Source: FEN-1279 sp964501535 (GTDB taxonomy: Bacteria; Bacteroidota; Ignavibacteria; Tepidaquicellales; Tepidaquicellaceae). From it: a stretch of 64,000 nt of DNA. Within the stretch, counting starts at the first letter, position 1. Each line of letters starts with the position of its first letter. The stretch is from assembly GCA_964501535.1 (NCBI GenBank), contig CAZCSV010000001.1, forward strand, positions 496,001 to 560,000, written 5' to 3'. A program made the position numbers and the translations under genes. The notes under the pieces are model-generated. The model did not search any database and was not told where the DNA came from. It was given only the letters and a program-made list of their open reading frames with translations. This document shows, one piece after another, positions 43,539 to 53,021 of the stretch.

Positions 43539-45341
43539 TTAATTCAATCTGTTCCCTATTATCTTCATTGCGGAATTTATTATAATCCCCTTCGGCTCAG
43601 CCGAAGTCTTCCTGTTTATCTCCTTCTTAAGCGTTTCCTTGTCTTCATTCACTCCTTTCTCAAGAATATTTTTCTGGTAAATCACATTGTATGGTGTAAC
43701 ATATTTATATTCATACGTGGTAATCAAGTCAGAAAACTTCGGCAGATTTTTCACCCATAAAAATGATTTGTCATCCCAGAAAATCAGTTTCCATTCCCTG
43801 CTCCTGCAAAAATATGATATTATAGTCTGCTCCATTTCCTGCGGCGCCCTGACTAAATCAGGCGCAAGATATATTGCATAATCTATTCCGTATTCCTCCA
43901 GCTTCTGCTCGAAACCCGGTCGCTTCGTTATGATATTATTGTACTTGTAAAAAATATCGTCATTTAAATTCCTGCTGTCAATGAAATTTTTCCTGTCCGG
44001 AAAATTCCATACGTAAAATCCCCCCGTTCCGAAATGATTGAAAATATTATTTCCGATTTCCGTAACCTTAGTCTCCTTCATAAAATCAAACATCTGTGTC
44101 GGTATGAAATCCGAATTTATTCCGAAACCCGTAACCCTGTAATACTTCAAATGCTTCAGGTATAAATCGTTGCTGTTTATCAAGGTCACCAGATAAATTA
44201 AAAAAGCCGATATCAGTATCCTCCAGATTGGCCTCGTTAAAATTGAATTTCGTATCTTTTCGTTTTTTATAGAACCTTTCATCATCTCTATTACAAAATT
44301 TATCGCTACAACAAGAAATACGAATAATATCAAAACATAATCTACCGTGAACCTCATTGCCCTGACAGAATAAAACGCAAAGCCTATGTATAGTAACGCA
44401 GGAAAAACATCTTTCTTCTTTATCGAATAATATAAAATCAGTACGCCTGAAAACAACATTATTTTATATAGCAAGGAAACAAAACTGTCGGTGTATTTAC
44501 TGCTGAACGGTGACATCCATTCGTTTACCGTTTCAAGCATCTTCATTTTTGTATGATTGTATGCATACAGATATGTCTGGTAAAAATTTGGATTGATAAA
44601 CATTACTAATACGGATGCCGAAAATATCAATAGTAACCTTACCAAATCGGGCTTTGAAAGCGGAGGAAATTCCTTTGAATATACCCTGTTGCCCCTGAAA
44701 TAAATTATTATCTCGCTTAACACGTATATGCTTAATAAAAACATACCCGCTATTATTCCCATATGCATGTTCGCCCAGACCAGAAATATTAGCGGAATAA
44801 AAAATAAAATTTTATGTTTGCCTCTGTTTATATATCTGTATTGCACTATAATCAAGAGCAGCAGAACAAATGCAAGATATGACATTATATGCGGTCTTGG
44901 GGATAGTCTGTCTATTATGGCAAATGCGAGAAAAAATAAGCTGATGATGCTGATTGTATAACTGATTTTAAATTTTCTCAAAATCAGAAGGTATATGTAA
45001 AATATCAGCAGGAATAATATTGTCCTGAAAACCGATATACCATTGTATCCGCTGAATGTGTATATGGTGTAAGTTATTACATCCCATCCCCATTCAAACG
45101 GCATCCACTCCTGTCCCTGTGTCATATATCCGAAAATATCCGTCGAAGGAACTTCGTGCGTCTGTAGTATATATTTCCCCGTCGCAAGATGCCAGAATAC
45201 ATCGTCATCACCGGTTATCTTGAATGTTGTGAAGAAACAAAGAAAAATACCGAAGCATATCAGCATCAGGTAATTGTAATACTTGTCATTCGGATATTCC
45301 TTCTTTACCGGTTTTATATTTTCTTTTTTTACTTTGGACAT
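43539..45341 (-). CDS. Polytopic membrane protein, GT-C glycosyltransferase-like (paralogue A)
   Basis: The 600-residue protein has about 10-12 transmembrane segments over the first 390 residues, and then a soluble domain. The first extracytoplasmic loop carries G-D-D-D-V-F-W-H-L-A-T-G-K near residue 45. This resembles the acidic first-loop motif of GT-C glycosyltransferases that use lipid-linked sugars. The similarity is at fold/motif level only and the function is not established. It is a tandem paralogue of the next gene, sharing W-G-W-D-V, N-M-H-M-G, R-N-L-x-D-D-I and Y-K-Y-[VI]-[TS]-P-Y-N. The two genes lie 5 bases apart within the surface-protein block. Confidence 0.7.
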   Translation of the reverse strand: MSKVKKENIKPVKKEYPNDKYYNYLMLICFGIFLCFFTTFKITGDDDVFWHLATGKYILQTHEVPSTDIFGYMTQGQEWMPFEWGWDVITYTIYTFSGYNGISVFRTILFLLIFYIYLLILRKFKISYTISIISLFFLAFAIIDRLSPRPHIMSYLAFVLLLLIIVQYRYINRGKHKILFFIPLIFLVWANMHMGIIAGMFLLSIYVLSEIIIYFRGNRVYSKEFPPLSKPDLVRLLLIFSASVLVMFINPNFYQTYLYAYNHTKMKMLETVNEWMSPFSSKYTDSFVSLLYKIMLFSGVLILYYSIKKKDVFPALLYIGFAFYSVRAMRFTVDYVLILFVFLVVAINFVIEMMKGSIKNEKIRNSILTRPIWRILISAFLIYLVTLINSNDLYLKHLKYYRVTGFGINSDFIPTQMFDFMKETKVTEIGNNIFNHFGTGGFYVWNFPDRKNFIDSRNLNDDIFYKYNNIITKRPGFEQKLEEYGIDYAIYLAPDLVRAPQEMEQTIISYFCRSREWKLIFWDDKSFLWVKNLPKFSDLITTYEYKYVTPYNVIYQKNILEKGVNEDKETLKKEINRKTSAEPKGIIINSAMKIIGNRLN

Positions 45342-45346
45342 ATATG

Positions 45347-47092
45347 TTACATTTTAAAATATTTTGCGATATCGTTTATTATTATGCCGTTCGGCTCTTC
45401 CGTTAGCTTCCTTCTGACCTCATTCGTAAATGGAATTCTGTCCGATTCGAATCTACTCCTGAGCATTCCTGTATTAAAAATAAAATTGTAAGGCGATATG
45501 TATTTGTATTCGTGCCTTTCAATAATCTCTTTAAACTCGGGTATATTTTTCACAAATAAAAACGACTTGTCATCCCAATATACGAGCTTCCACTTGTCGC
45601 TTGAAATAGATAAATACGAAACAATATTTTTTTCTATCTCTCTTGCGCTGACTGTTAAATAAGGCGTGCTGTACATAAAGTAATCTATGTTGTATTTCTC
45701 AATCAGTGCTTCGAAACCCTGTCTTTTCAAATCTATGTTTTTGTACGATGCATAGATGTCGTCATACAAATTTCTGCTGTCGATGAAATTTTTCGATTCC
45801 GGAAAATTCCAGATGAAATATCCGCCTATCTTTAAATTGTTAAAAGGCCTCTTTCCTTTTAAATTGATTTCTTCTCTCTTTACAAAATCAAACATCGTCT
45901 TCGGAAAGAATTTTTCATTTACGCCAAAACCGGTTTCTCTGAAATAATTTCCAAGACACTTTGTGTAAAAAGAATTATTATAAGAACTAATAATCGTAAA
46001 AATCAATAAAACCGATAAAATAATCTTAACGGCTATGGAGTTTATATATTTCGAGAATTTGAATTTTTTTAAGAAAAAATCTGAGGCTAATACTAAAAAT
46101 ACAAACACCGCTATCATAAAATCGGCAACGAACCTCATTGACTGTAACGAATATATACCAATACTCAGATAAATTAACATCGGGAAATATTCTTTCCTCT
46201 TTATCGAATAGAACACTATAATCAACCCCGTTATTAAAAAGAATATATATATTTTAATGTAATAATATGAAAGTGATTCCGCTCTCAAAGGCGACTTCCA
46301 CTCGTTAATGTGCTCCAGCATATCCATCTGAGTATGACTAAATGCATATATATAAGTGTTTAGAAAATTTGGGTTAATCAGTAAAGCAACAACAGAAAAT
46401 AAAAATGCAATTAACAAATATTTTATTTCCGGATTCTTATCTTTTTTATTTATATTTTTATAAACTGTTTTATACTCAATAATTTTTGCAACTATAAATA
46501 ATATAAAAATCGACATTCCAAGAATTACACCCATATGCATATTTCCCCATATCAAAAACATCAAGGGAGCATAAATGTAAATATTCTTTTTCCCTTCATA
46601 ATTCACTAATATAAATATTAATAATATAATAAATAAATAGGTTATGAGCTGAGGCCTTATCGCAAGTCGTGCAAGTATACCCAATATCAGGAGAAATGAA
46701 AAAATAATGCCGATAGAAAGACTTACGTCACTTTTTCTTAACAAAGAAAATACTAAGGCAAAAATCCCCAGTACAATCAGTGTTCTAAAAACCGATAACA
46801 TTTCATAACCGCCAATGCTATAAATCATATAAGTCATGACATCCCATCCCCATTCGAACGGAATCCATTGTTTTCCCTCCGTTATATATCCGAAAACATC
46901 TGCTGATGGAACTTGATGATTCTCCGTTATGTATTTTCCGGTTGCAAGATGCCAGAAAGTATCGTCATCACCCGAAATTTTATACGTAGTAAAAATACAT
47001 ATTAAAATTGCAAACATTAAAAGAAGAAAATAATTATATATCGGATTCTCTGTATATTTTTCTTCTTTAGTATCTTTTTTTGTTCTGGACAA
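45347..47092 (-). CDS. Polytopic membrane protein, GT-C glycosyltransferase-like (paralogue B)
   Basis: The 581-residue paralogue of the preceding gene has the same layout: a short charged N-terminus, first transmembrane segment at about 20-40, G-D-D-D-T-F-W-H-L-A-T-G-K near residue 45, about ten further segments and a soluble C-terminal domain with F-I-D-S-R-N-L-Y-D-D-I. It is more AT-rich than paralogue A, which suggests the pair diverged some time after duplication. A role in glycan transfer to secreted or surface molecules is an inference from the first-loop motif and the neighbours. It sits 34 bases after the NHL lipoprotein gene. Confidence 0.7.
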   Translation of the reverse strand: MSRTKKDTKEEKYTENPIYNYFLLLMFAILICIFTTYKISGDDDTFWHLATGKYITENHQVPSADVFGYITEGKQWIPFEWGWDVMTYMIYSIGGYEMLSVFRTLIVLGIFALVFSLLRKSDVSLSIGIIFSFLLILGILARLAIRPQLITYLFIILLIFILVNYEGKKNIYIYAPLMFLIWGNMHMGVILGMSIFILFIVAKIIEYKTVYKNINKKDKNPEIKYLLIAFLFSVVALLINPNFLNTYIYAFSHTQMDMLEHINEWKSPLRAESLSYYYIKIYIFFLITGLIIVFYSIKRKEYFPMLIYLSIGIYSLQSMRFVADFMIAVFVFLVLASDFFLKKFKFSKYINSIAVKIILSVLLIFTIISSYNNSFYTKCLGNYFRETGFGVNEKFFPKTMFDFVKREEINLKGKRPFNNLKIGGYFIWNFPESKNFIDSRNLYDDIYASYKNIDLKRQGFEALIEKYNIDYFMYSTPYLTVSAREIEKNIVSYLSISSDKWKLVYWDDKSFLFVKNIPEFKEIIERHEYKYISPYNFIFNTGMLRSRFESDRIPFTNEVRRKLTEEPNGIIINDIAKYFKM

Positions 47093-47126
47093 TATGAATC
47101 GATTAATTGCTTTGAACTTTTTTCTT

Positions 47127-49094
47127 TTAGTTGTCGGTTGACAGTTTGTACCTCAATATTCTGTCATTTCCGGTATCGGCTATGTATATAACCTTATTGT
47201 AATATGTTATCCCTTTGGGATGATTTAATTGATTATTAGCAGTAGCATTATTCTTTGTTACATATACACCTTTATCATATGTTCCTACAAATACACTGTT
47301 ACTATAAGATGTAACACTCTTTATAACATTTGTGTTAATATTTTCATTAACTTCTATCCAACTATTACCATTATCTTTAGACATAAATATTCCCATACTT
47401 TCAGTTCCAATAAATATAACGTTATTATTCGCTGTCATTGAATTAATTTGAATACTAGATAATCCATCATTAAGACACGTGGCCCAAGTTAAACCATTAT
47501 CATCTGATTTAAATACTTTTTGATTTTTAGAACCTGCAAAAATTGTCGTGCCATTTTTACAAAAAGCATTTACGATTATATTATCAATATTTGATTGTGT
47601 CCAATTAATTCCATTACTTGAATAAAAAATCCCTTTTTGAGTACCAACTATTAAATATTGATCATTTGAAATAAAACTATTTAGAGAATTACTATTTAAA
47701 ATAAAACTACTATCAATACTCCAGTTTTGATATAATGCTTGCCTTGAATATAATGCTCCGTCAGATGAGGTTGCAAAATAATCTTCTTTATATATATATA
47801 CTGCATTTATATTTAAATTTGTAATGCCATTATTATTTGATACCCAACTTGTTCCATTATCACTTGATATATACACGCCACCTCCTAGCGTCCCTATCAA
47901 TATATTAGAATTATCGGACGATATTGAAATTACATTCAGATTATTTAATCCATTATTAGATTGTGTCCAACTGCTTCCTAAATTAGTTGATAAGAAAATA
48001 CCAGCATCTTGTGTACCAGCAATTAACAAACCTCCTTTAAAATTCAAAGAATTAATTTTTAATGATGATAAACCTGAATTAATACTACCCCATCTTATAC
48101 CTGTTCCTCCAAACGACTCAGGCAACATTTTTCCTGAGCTATTAAATTTATATAAATAATTTTTATAAGAATCTATTACGTATATGCTGTAGTTATAATC
48201 CATCGTTATTGCATCTGGCGCACCGAATTTCACGTTGACTATATCCTGTGTCGTTGATGTGTATTTCGGGTCGTATGTCCCGTTTGTCGAATTATAAATA
48301 AAATATATCACCTTGTTGAGTTTGCTCGTATCCTGCGAACTCCTTGATATTATGAAATCCGTCGAACTGTTTTTTATCGTTAACATTGATGAAACGTTCT
48401 CTATAGAGTAAAAGCTGTTTCCCGATGTCTGAAAACCGTTTAATACCGTTACCTGTAAAACAGAGTCTATTCCATTTACTTTCAATAATGCATTTCCCGG
48501 GTCGATATTCAAAGGGTCTTCCGGTCCTGTCCTCGATATTATATAACTGTTATCAGGATATGTAGAAATACCCGTGAATTTTCTGTATTTGTTTGTGCTT
48601 GGTGTCGGTTTCAGACTTGTAAGTAACCTGATTGCTCTCGTGTTCTGATTTAATACTCCTCCACCCTGAACCACCTTTAATCTGAATACTATACTGGTGG
48701 TATCCTGAACGGTTACCGAATCGCAAATCACCAGCAAATCAAAATTACCATCCTGCGTTATCTTCTTCGGAAATACCGATGAATTGAAATAATAAAATCC
48801 GTATTGTGCTCCTGAAAAAACCATCTGTACCAGCCTGTTGTTTTTTGTATCTGCCACATATATTATCTGGTCGTTCCCCGCAAATACAGCTTCCGGCTTG
48901 TTAAATCCGCCCCATTCCGGACTCTGTAAAATGTATATCGTATCGCTGATGTTTATATTCCCGTTGTTCGTAACTGGAAACAACGATAAATCCAATGTGT
49001 CCCCGCATCCCGAAAATAAAAAAAACAGTATCGGTAATATAAAAAATCTGTTTTTTATTTTTATGATTCTTTTACTTATCGTTTTCACTTCCAT
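47127..49094 (-). CDS. NHL-repeat lipoprotein with an inserted Asp-box beta-propeller
   Basis: The 655-residue lipoprotein has a signal ending L-F-S-G-C (lipidated Cys near residue 30). Residues about 55-330 hold NHL-type blades (I-I-Y-V-A-D-T-K-N-N-R-L and S-I-Y-V-I-D-S-Y-K-N-Y-L), and the same fold resumes at about 619-655 with H-P-K-G-I-T-Y and Y-I-A-D-T-G-N-D-R-I-L-R-Y. Between them (about 333-618) lie about seven repeats of 40 residues carrying Asp-box motifs such as S-S-D-N-G-T-S-W, S-D-D-N-G-L-T-W and S-K-D-N-G-N-S-W, like BNR/Ycf48 propellers. So one propeller appears to be inserted into another. It is probably a surface-exposed scaffold or binding protein. Confidence 0.82.
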   Translation of the reverse strand: MEVKTISKRIIKIKNRFFILPILFFLFSGCGDTLDLSLFPVTNNGNINISDTIYILQSPEWGGFNKPEAVFAGNDQIIYVADTKNNRLVQMVFSGAQYGFYYFNSSVFPKKITQDGNFDLLVICDSVTVQDTTSIVFRLKVVQGGGVLNQNTRAIRLLTSLKPTPSTNKYRKFTGISTYPDNSYIISRTGPEDPLNIDPGNALLKVNGIDSVLQVTVLNGFQTSGNSFYSIENVSSMLTIKNSSTDFIISRSSQDTSKLNKVIYFIYNSTNGTYDPKYTSTTQDIVNVKFGAPDAITMDYNYSIYVIDSYKNYLYKFNSSGKMLPESFGGTGIRWGSINSGLSSLKINSLNFKGGLLIAGTQDAGIFLSTNLGSSWTQSNNGLNNLNVISISSDNSNILIGTLGGGVYISSDNGTSWVSNNNGITNLNINAVYIYKEDYFATSSDGALYSRQALYQNWSIDSSFILNSNSLNSFISNDQYLIVGTQKGIFYSSNGINWTQSNIDNIIVNAFCKNGTTIFAGSKNQKVFKSDDNGLTWATCLNDGLSSIQINSMTANNNVIFIGTESMGIFMSKDNGNSWIEVNENINTNVIKSVTSYSNSVFVGTYDKGVYVTKNNATANNQLNHPKGITYYNKVIYIADTGNDRILRYKLSTDN

Positions 49095-49108
49095 ACCTTA
49101 ATTCTTAA

Positions 49109-50152
49109 TTAATGTGATTTTGGAAATAAAATTGTTAAAGAAAAACGCTGAGTAAATCCGAGTTCTTTGTATTGAGCAATGGAGTAATCAAGATTTGTTC
49201 TTGCAAATGAAATCGGGAACTTTACCCCCGCACCCGCTGAAAAAGACTCTGCATCTACATTAAATTTGTATCCCCCTCTTATAAAAAGGAAATCTTTATA
49301 TGCATATTCCCCGCCAATACTGAAATTTTCCGCATTATCATTTGGACTGTTCAATTGTATGCTTGTCGTTAACCTGTTATTCTTGTTCATATACGGCTCG
49401 AATGCAAACCCTATCTTGAATAAAGTCGGAGGTGGAAATTTCTGAAAATTATCAGCTACTCTTCCGCCTATCAGATTTACACTTCCCGTGGGTGATACCT
49501 GCCCGCCGAAATTCGATATCATAACCGCAAATCTCGATGTTCCGAGACCCGTCATGTAATATGTCGCTAAATCCCCAAGCACTGTCTTCATCTTCAACTC
49601 ACCGAGATTTTCCTCGACATACTTTATAGTCGCTCCGAATGAAAACTTGTCTGTCATCTGCCTTGCAAAACTTAATCCGAGCGCCAAATCGGAATACCTG
49701 AAATAATCTCCTGTTCCCTCCGGTTGGAATTCCGTCGTTACTTTCATATCCTCGGTTCTTAACGAAGTTACACTCAATCCGATGGCGTTGCTTCCGAAAT
49801 GAAATACCCCTCCGAAATGCTCGAGCCTCGTATCCACAAACCATTGTGTATGCGTAAAAGTGACCCCGTTTTCTTTGAATAATACTAATCCCGCAGGATT
49901 GTAATGCAAAGACGATAAATCATTTGCTACCGCTACATATGTCTCGCCCATCCCAGTTCCCCTCGCACTGTTTCCTATCTTTAAAAACTGCAAGGATGAC
50001 GTCCCGACTCTTTGACCTCCGAGATTCGGGAAAAGCTGAGAATATGAAATGTTTACAAACAACAAATAACATAGAATAAAAAACAGTCCTGTAATTCGCG
50101 TTTTCGTTTTCAATTTTTGTATCTTTATAAAATTAAAATTCTTTTTAATCAT
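49109..50152 (-). CDS. PorV/PorQ-family outer-membrane protein
   Basis: The 347-residue protein has a signal sequence ending Y-S-Q (about residue 39). It then has the PorV-family opening G-T-S-S-L-Q-F-L-K-I-G-N-S-A-R-G-T-G-M-G-E, and N-D-L-S-S-L-H-Y-N-P-A-G-L near residue 78. The rest is a beta-barrel with alternating aromatic strands. PorV works with the type IX secretion machinery to shuttle and attach secreted proteins. This copy lies among T9SS-secreted proteins, so it may be a dedicated paralogue, although PorV-family genes are often present in several copies. Five bases separate it from the TonB receptor gene. Confidence 0.85.
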   Translation of the reverse strand: MIKKNFNFIKIQKLKTKTRITGLFFILCYLLFVNISYSQLFPNLGGQRVGTSSLQFLKIGNSARGTGMGETYVAVANDLSSLHYNPAGLVLFKENGVTFTHTQWFVDTRLEHFGGVFHFGSNAIGLSVTSLRTEDMKVTTEFQPEGTGDYFRYSDLALGLSFARQMTDKFSFGATIKYVEENLGELKMKTVLGDLATYYMTGLGTSRFAVMISNFGGQVSPTGSVNLIGGRVADNFQKFPPPTLFKIGFAFEPYMNKNNRLTTSIQLNSPNDNAENFSIGGEYAYKDFLFIRGGYKFNVDAESFSAGAGVKFPISFARTNLDYSIAQYKELGFTQRFSLTILFPKSH

Positions 50153-50157
50153 ATTAT

Positions 50158-52995
50158 TTACAATTTCACCGTAAATCCGAATTTAAACTGCCTTGGGGCT
50201 AAATACCGTGCAGGATTATACGGATACGGGTCAAGAGGCGCCTGTAAATCCGGATACATCGGGTCGTTCCAGCTGTTTGGCGTCGGGTCCCCGAATTCGT
50301 ATGCCCTGCCTGTTATCGGATTAATAATCGTGGAATTTTTATTGTTAAGCAAATTCTTTACAGATAGATTAATTATAAATTCGAGTCCGAATATATTAAT
50401 GTATTTGTCCAGATCCATGTCTATGTAAAACCAGGCATCCCCGACGTTCCCGTTTAAATTGTCGTAATCAGATGTGTACTCGGCTCTGCCGTTCTCGAGA
50501 TATCCCGTCAGCAGCTGCGGCGTGTATCTCTTACCCGACTGGAAAAATATTCTTGTTTTGAAATTTATGTCATCTAAAATATTCTTCGCAAATCCGAAAA
50601 TTCCCTTCCCTTTTTCCAATGAGAAAAACAGGTTGGCGCTTATCGTAATCGGCCTGTCCCAGCTTAAGAAATTCTCCTGTATGGTCTCCTGTGCTCCTCT
50701 CGTTGCAATTAAATATCCCTGGTCTGACGTTGAACTCTTTCCCGTCGCAACCGAATATGTAAAATCGAATTTTCCGTTGAACCATCTTCCTATCCTTTTC
50801 TTATACTCAACCTCCACTCCCCGCGTACGGGCATAATCCTGATTGAAATAACTTATAAATGTCTTTCCGATATATCTGCCGCTGTTTACTATTATGCTCC
50901 TCGTGGATATGTAATCATATATGTTTTTGTAATATGCAGTTATAGTAAGTACATCATCATTTGTAAACTGATTCCTGATGCCAAGCTCGTATGAAACCGT
51001 TGTCTCCGGATTTAAATCCGGATTTCCGAATTTTTGATACGTCGAAAGCGCAGTCTGAGGATTTAACTTCGCATAAACGAACTGCGGTTTCGGTCTTTTC
51101 GAAAATTGACCGTATGAGAAAAATAAAGTCTGGTTATTCGTTATAGGATGTGATATTCCCAGCCTCGGCGATAACCTGCCCTTCCAGTTCCTCCCGAATA
51201 ATGTGTAAGTGTCTTCTTCATATTTCCTTCTTAAATCATCCGGAATTGTTACTACATCCGGATTCTTTACAGCATCATCCACCATTTTCCCGGGAAACCA
51301 GTAGTCGAATCTCAACCCGTAATTCAATATCATACCCTTGAACTGTAACGAATGCTGTGCATATGCGGAACCAAATGCAGGATATACCTTGTATACATCA
51401 TTATTCAGTCCCATCGGCTTTACCCACGGCTGATATATATCGATTAACTGCATCTCCTGAAAACTCGTCTCTATCCCCGCCTTCAATTTGCTCTTCGGAG
51501 TAAAATTATTTGTTATGTCGGCTTTTGCCGAATATTCTATAACATAATGGTCATGCCAGGTGTAAGGATTGCCTACATCGTAAAATCCATCCCCCGGTAT
51601 TATTCCCGTTCTCAAGGAATCAATGTAATAATATATAAACGGCGGCTTTACTATATCAAATGGCTCCGTATACTGGTCCCAGTTTAATCCGTTTGCATCA
51701 ACTCTGAGATTCGTGTAAAACCTGCTTAGCTTTATTTCATAAAATGTTTTCGGACTCGTTGTGTGTGTCCAGATTAACGTGTGAAAAATTGATTTTGATG
51801 TATATGTACTCCCGTTTCCTAATAAATCCTGAAAGGTGTACTGATAACCCGGAGACGGCTCTACATATTCGAGATTGTTCTGCAGCGATGTTGAGCTCTG
51901 ATTAATCGAAACCGATTGGTTAAATGAATATGATAATTTCGTTTGAGGAGTGAATCTCCAGGTCAGCTTCCCGAGCCAGTACCAGTTGTTATCCTGCCTC
52001 GGCGCAAAACGTGTTCCGTAAAATGTCGAAGAATAAAGTTGTGGTGCCTTTCCCTGTGTCCCTGTGTATTGCCCCTCGCTCTTTAATCTGTTCACATAAA
52101 ATCCGTCGGATAATCCCATAAAGAAATTTCCGAAAAATGTTATTTCTCCGGGAGGCTTTATCTTGAATGCATTGAATAAATATTTCGTTATCGGCTCAGG
52201 ACCTCCGAAGTTTATCTCAACTATATCCGTATTGAAACTTGAACCGTCGTTTTTGCTCAATCCTATGTTATCCCTTGAATATGAAAGAAATAAATTGTAC
52301 CTGTTCCATTTTCCTTCCTTTGTTCTCGCATTGATTACCCCGCTCGTTGCCTGTCCGAATTCCGCATTGTAACCACCTGTTATCACTTCCACTTCCTCAA
52401 GCGAATTCGCAGATAACTGCAGTCCGAATCCCGTTCCTGAAAGCGGGTCCTGTACATTCACCCCGTCGAGTAAAAATGAATTCTCGTAATTTCTTCCGCC
52501 TCTGATGTATAATTCGTTGTTATCCTTTACAACGCCCGCCTGCTGAGTTACTACATCTTTAATATCCGTTACTATCGATTTCTCCAGCTCTTCGCTCGTC
52601 ACTATATGCGAACTCGATGTCATTTCTATATCAAGTAAAGGTCTGTCCCCGATTACTACTATTTCCTGGTCAACCGTAAAAGAAGTTACTTTCAATTCTA
52701 TATTCCATTCTTTCTGCTCTCCCTGTGCCACTTTCACGTTCGTATACTCTACCGTCTTGAATCCTATATATGAAACCTGTAACGTATATGTCCCATCTGG
52801 AACGTTTTCAATTCTGTATTTTCCGTTTAAATCCGAAACTGCTCCAAGATAAGAACCCTTTATCTTTAACGTTACACCCTCTAGCGGAATCTTGGATGAA
52901 TCGGTCACAATACCAAATAACGCCCCCGTATTGGTTTGCCCGTATGATGCGGAAACTAAAACGGAAAAAATTAAAATTAGTAAAAACTTTCTCAT
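50158..52995 (-). CDS. TonB-dependent receptor with carboxypeptidase-regulatory-like domain
   Basis: The 945-residue outer-membrane receptor has a signal peptide (1-19). A CarboxypepD_reg-like domain follows (about 22-105; G-I-V-T-D-S-S-K-I-P-L-E-G-V-T). A plug domain is at about 130-230, with Y-I-R-G-G-R-N and L-L-D-G-V-N-V-Q-D. The long barrel contains G-Y-N-A-E-F-G-Q-A-T-S-G near residue 205 and ends in F-K-F-G-F-T-V-K-L. It would import a ligand under TonB energy or act as a surface assembly factor. The ligand is unknown. It stands 27 bases from the lipoprotein gene and 5 from the PorV gene, so the three are likely one transcript. Confidence 0.93.
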   Translation of the reverse strand: MRKFLLILIFSVLVSASYGQTNTGALFGIVTDSSKIPLEGVTLKIKGSYLGAVSDLNGKYRIENVPDGTYTLQVSYIGFKTVEYTNVKVAQGEQKEWNIELKVTSFTVDQEIVVIGDRPLLDIEMTSSSHIVTSEELEKSIVTDIKDVVTQQAGVVKDNNELYIRGGRNYENSFLLDGVNVQDPLSGTGFGLQLSANSLEEVEVITGGYNAEFGQATSGVINARTKEGKWNRYNLFLSYSRDNIGLSKNDGSSFNTDIVEINFGGPEPITKYLFNAFKIKPPGEITFFGNFFMGLSDGFYVNRLKSEGQYTGTQGKAPQLYSSTFYGTRFAPRQDNNWYWLGKLTWRFTPQTKLSYSFNQSVSINQSSTSLQNNLEYVEPSPGYQYTFQDLLGNGSTYTSKSIFHTLIWTHTTSPKTFYEIKLSRFYTNLRVDANGLNWDQYTEPFDIVKPPFIYYYIDSLRTGIIPGDGFYDVGNPYTWHDHYVIEYSAKADITNNFTPKSKLKAGIETSFQEMQLIDIYQPWVKPMGLNNDVYKVYPAFGSAYAQHSLQFKGMILNYGLRFDYWFPGKMVDDAVKNPDVVTIPDDLRRKYEEDTYTLFGRNWKGRLSPRLGISHPITNNQTLFFSYGQFSKRPKPQFVYAKLNPQTALSTYQKFGNPDLNPETTVSYELGIRNQFTNDDVLTITAYYKNIYDYISTRSIIVNSGRYIGKTFISYFNQDYARTRGVEVEYKKRIGRWFNGKFDFTYSVATGKSSTSDQGYLIATRGAQETIQENFLSWDRPITISANLFFSLEKGKGIFGFAKNILDDINFKTRIFFQSGKRYTPQLLTGYLENGRAEYTSDYDNLNGNVGDAWFYIDMDLDKYINIFGLEFIINLSVKNLLNNKNSTIINPITGRAYEFGDPTPNSWNDPMYPDLQAPLDPYPYNPARYLAPRQFKFGFTVKL

Positions 52996-53021
52996 ATATT
53001 TTATAAAGAAAATTAAGTTTT

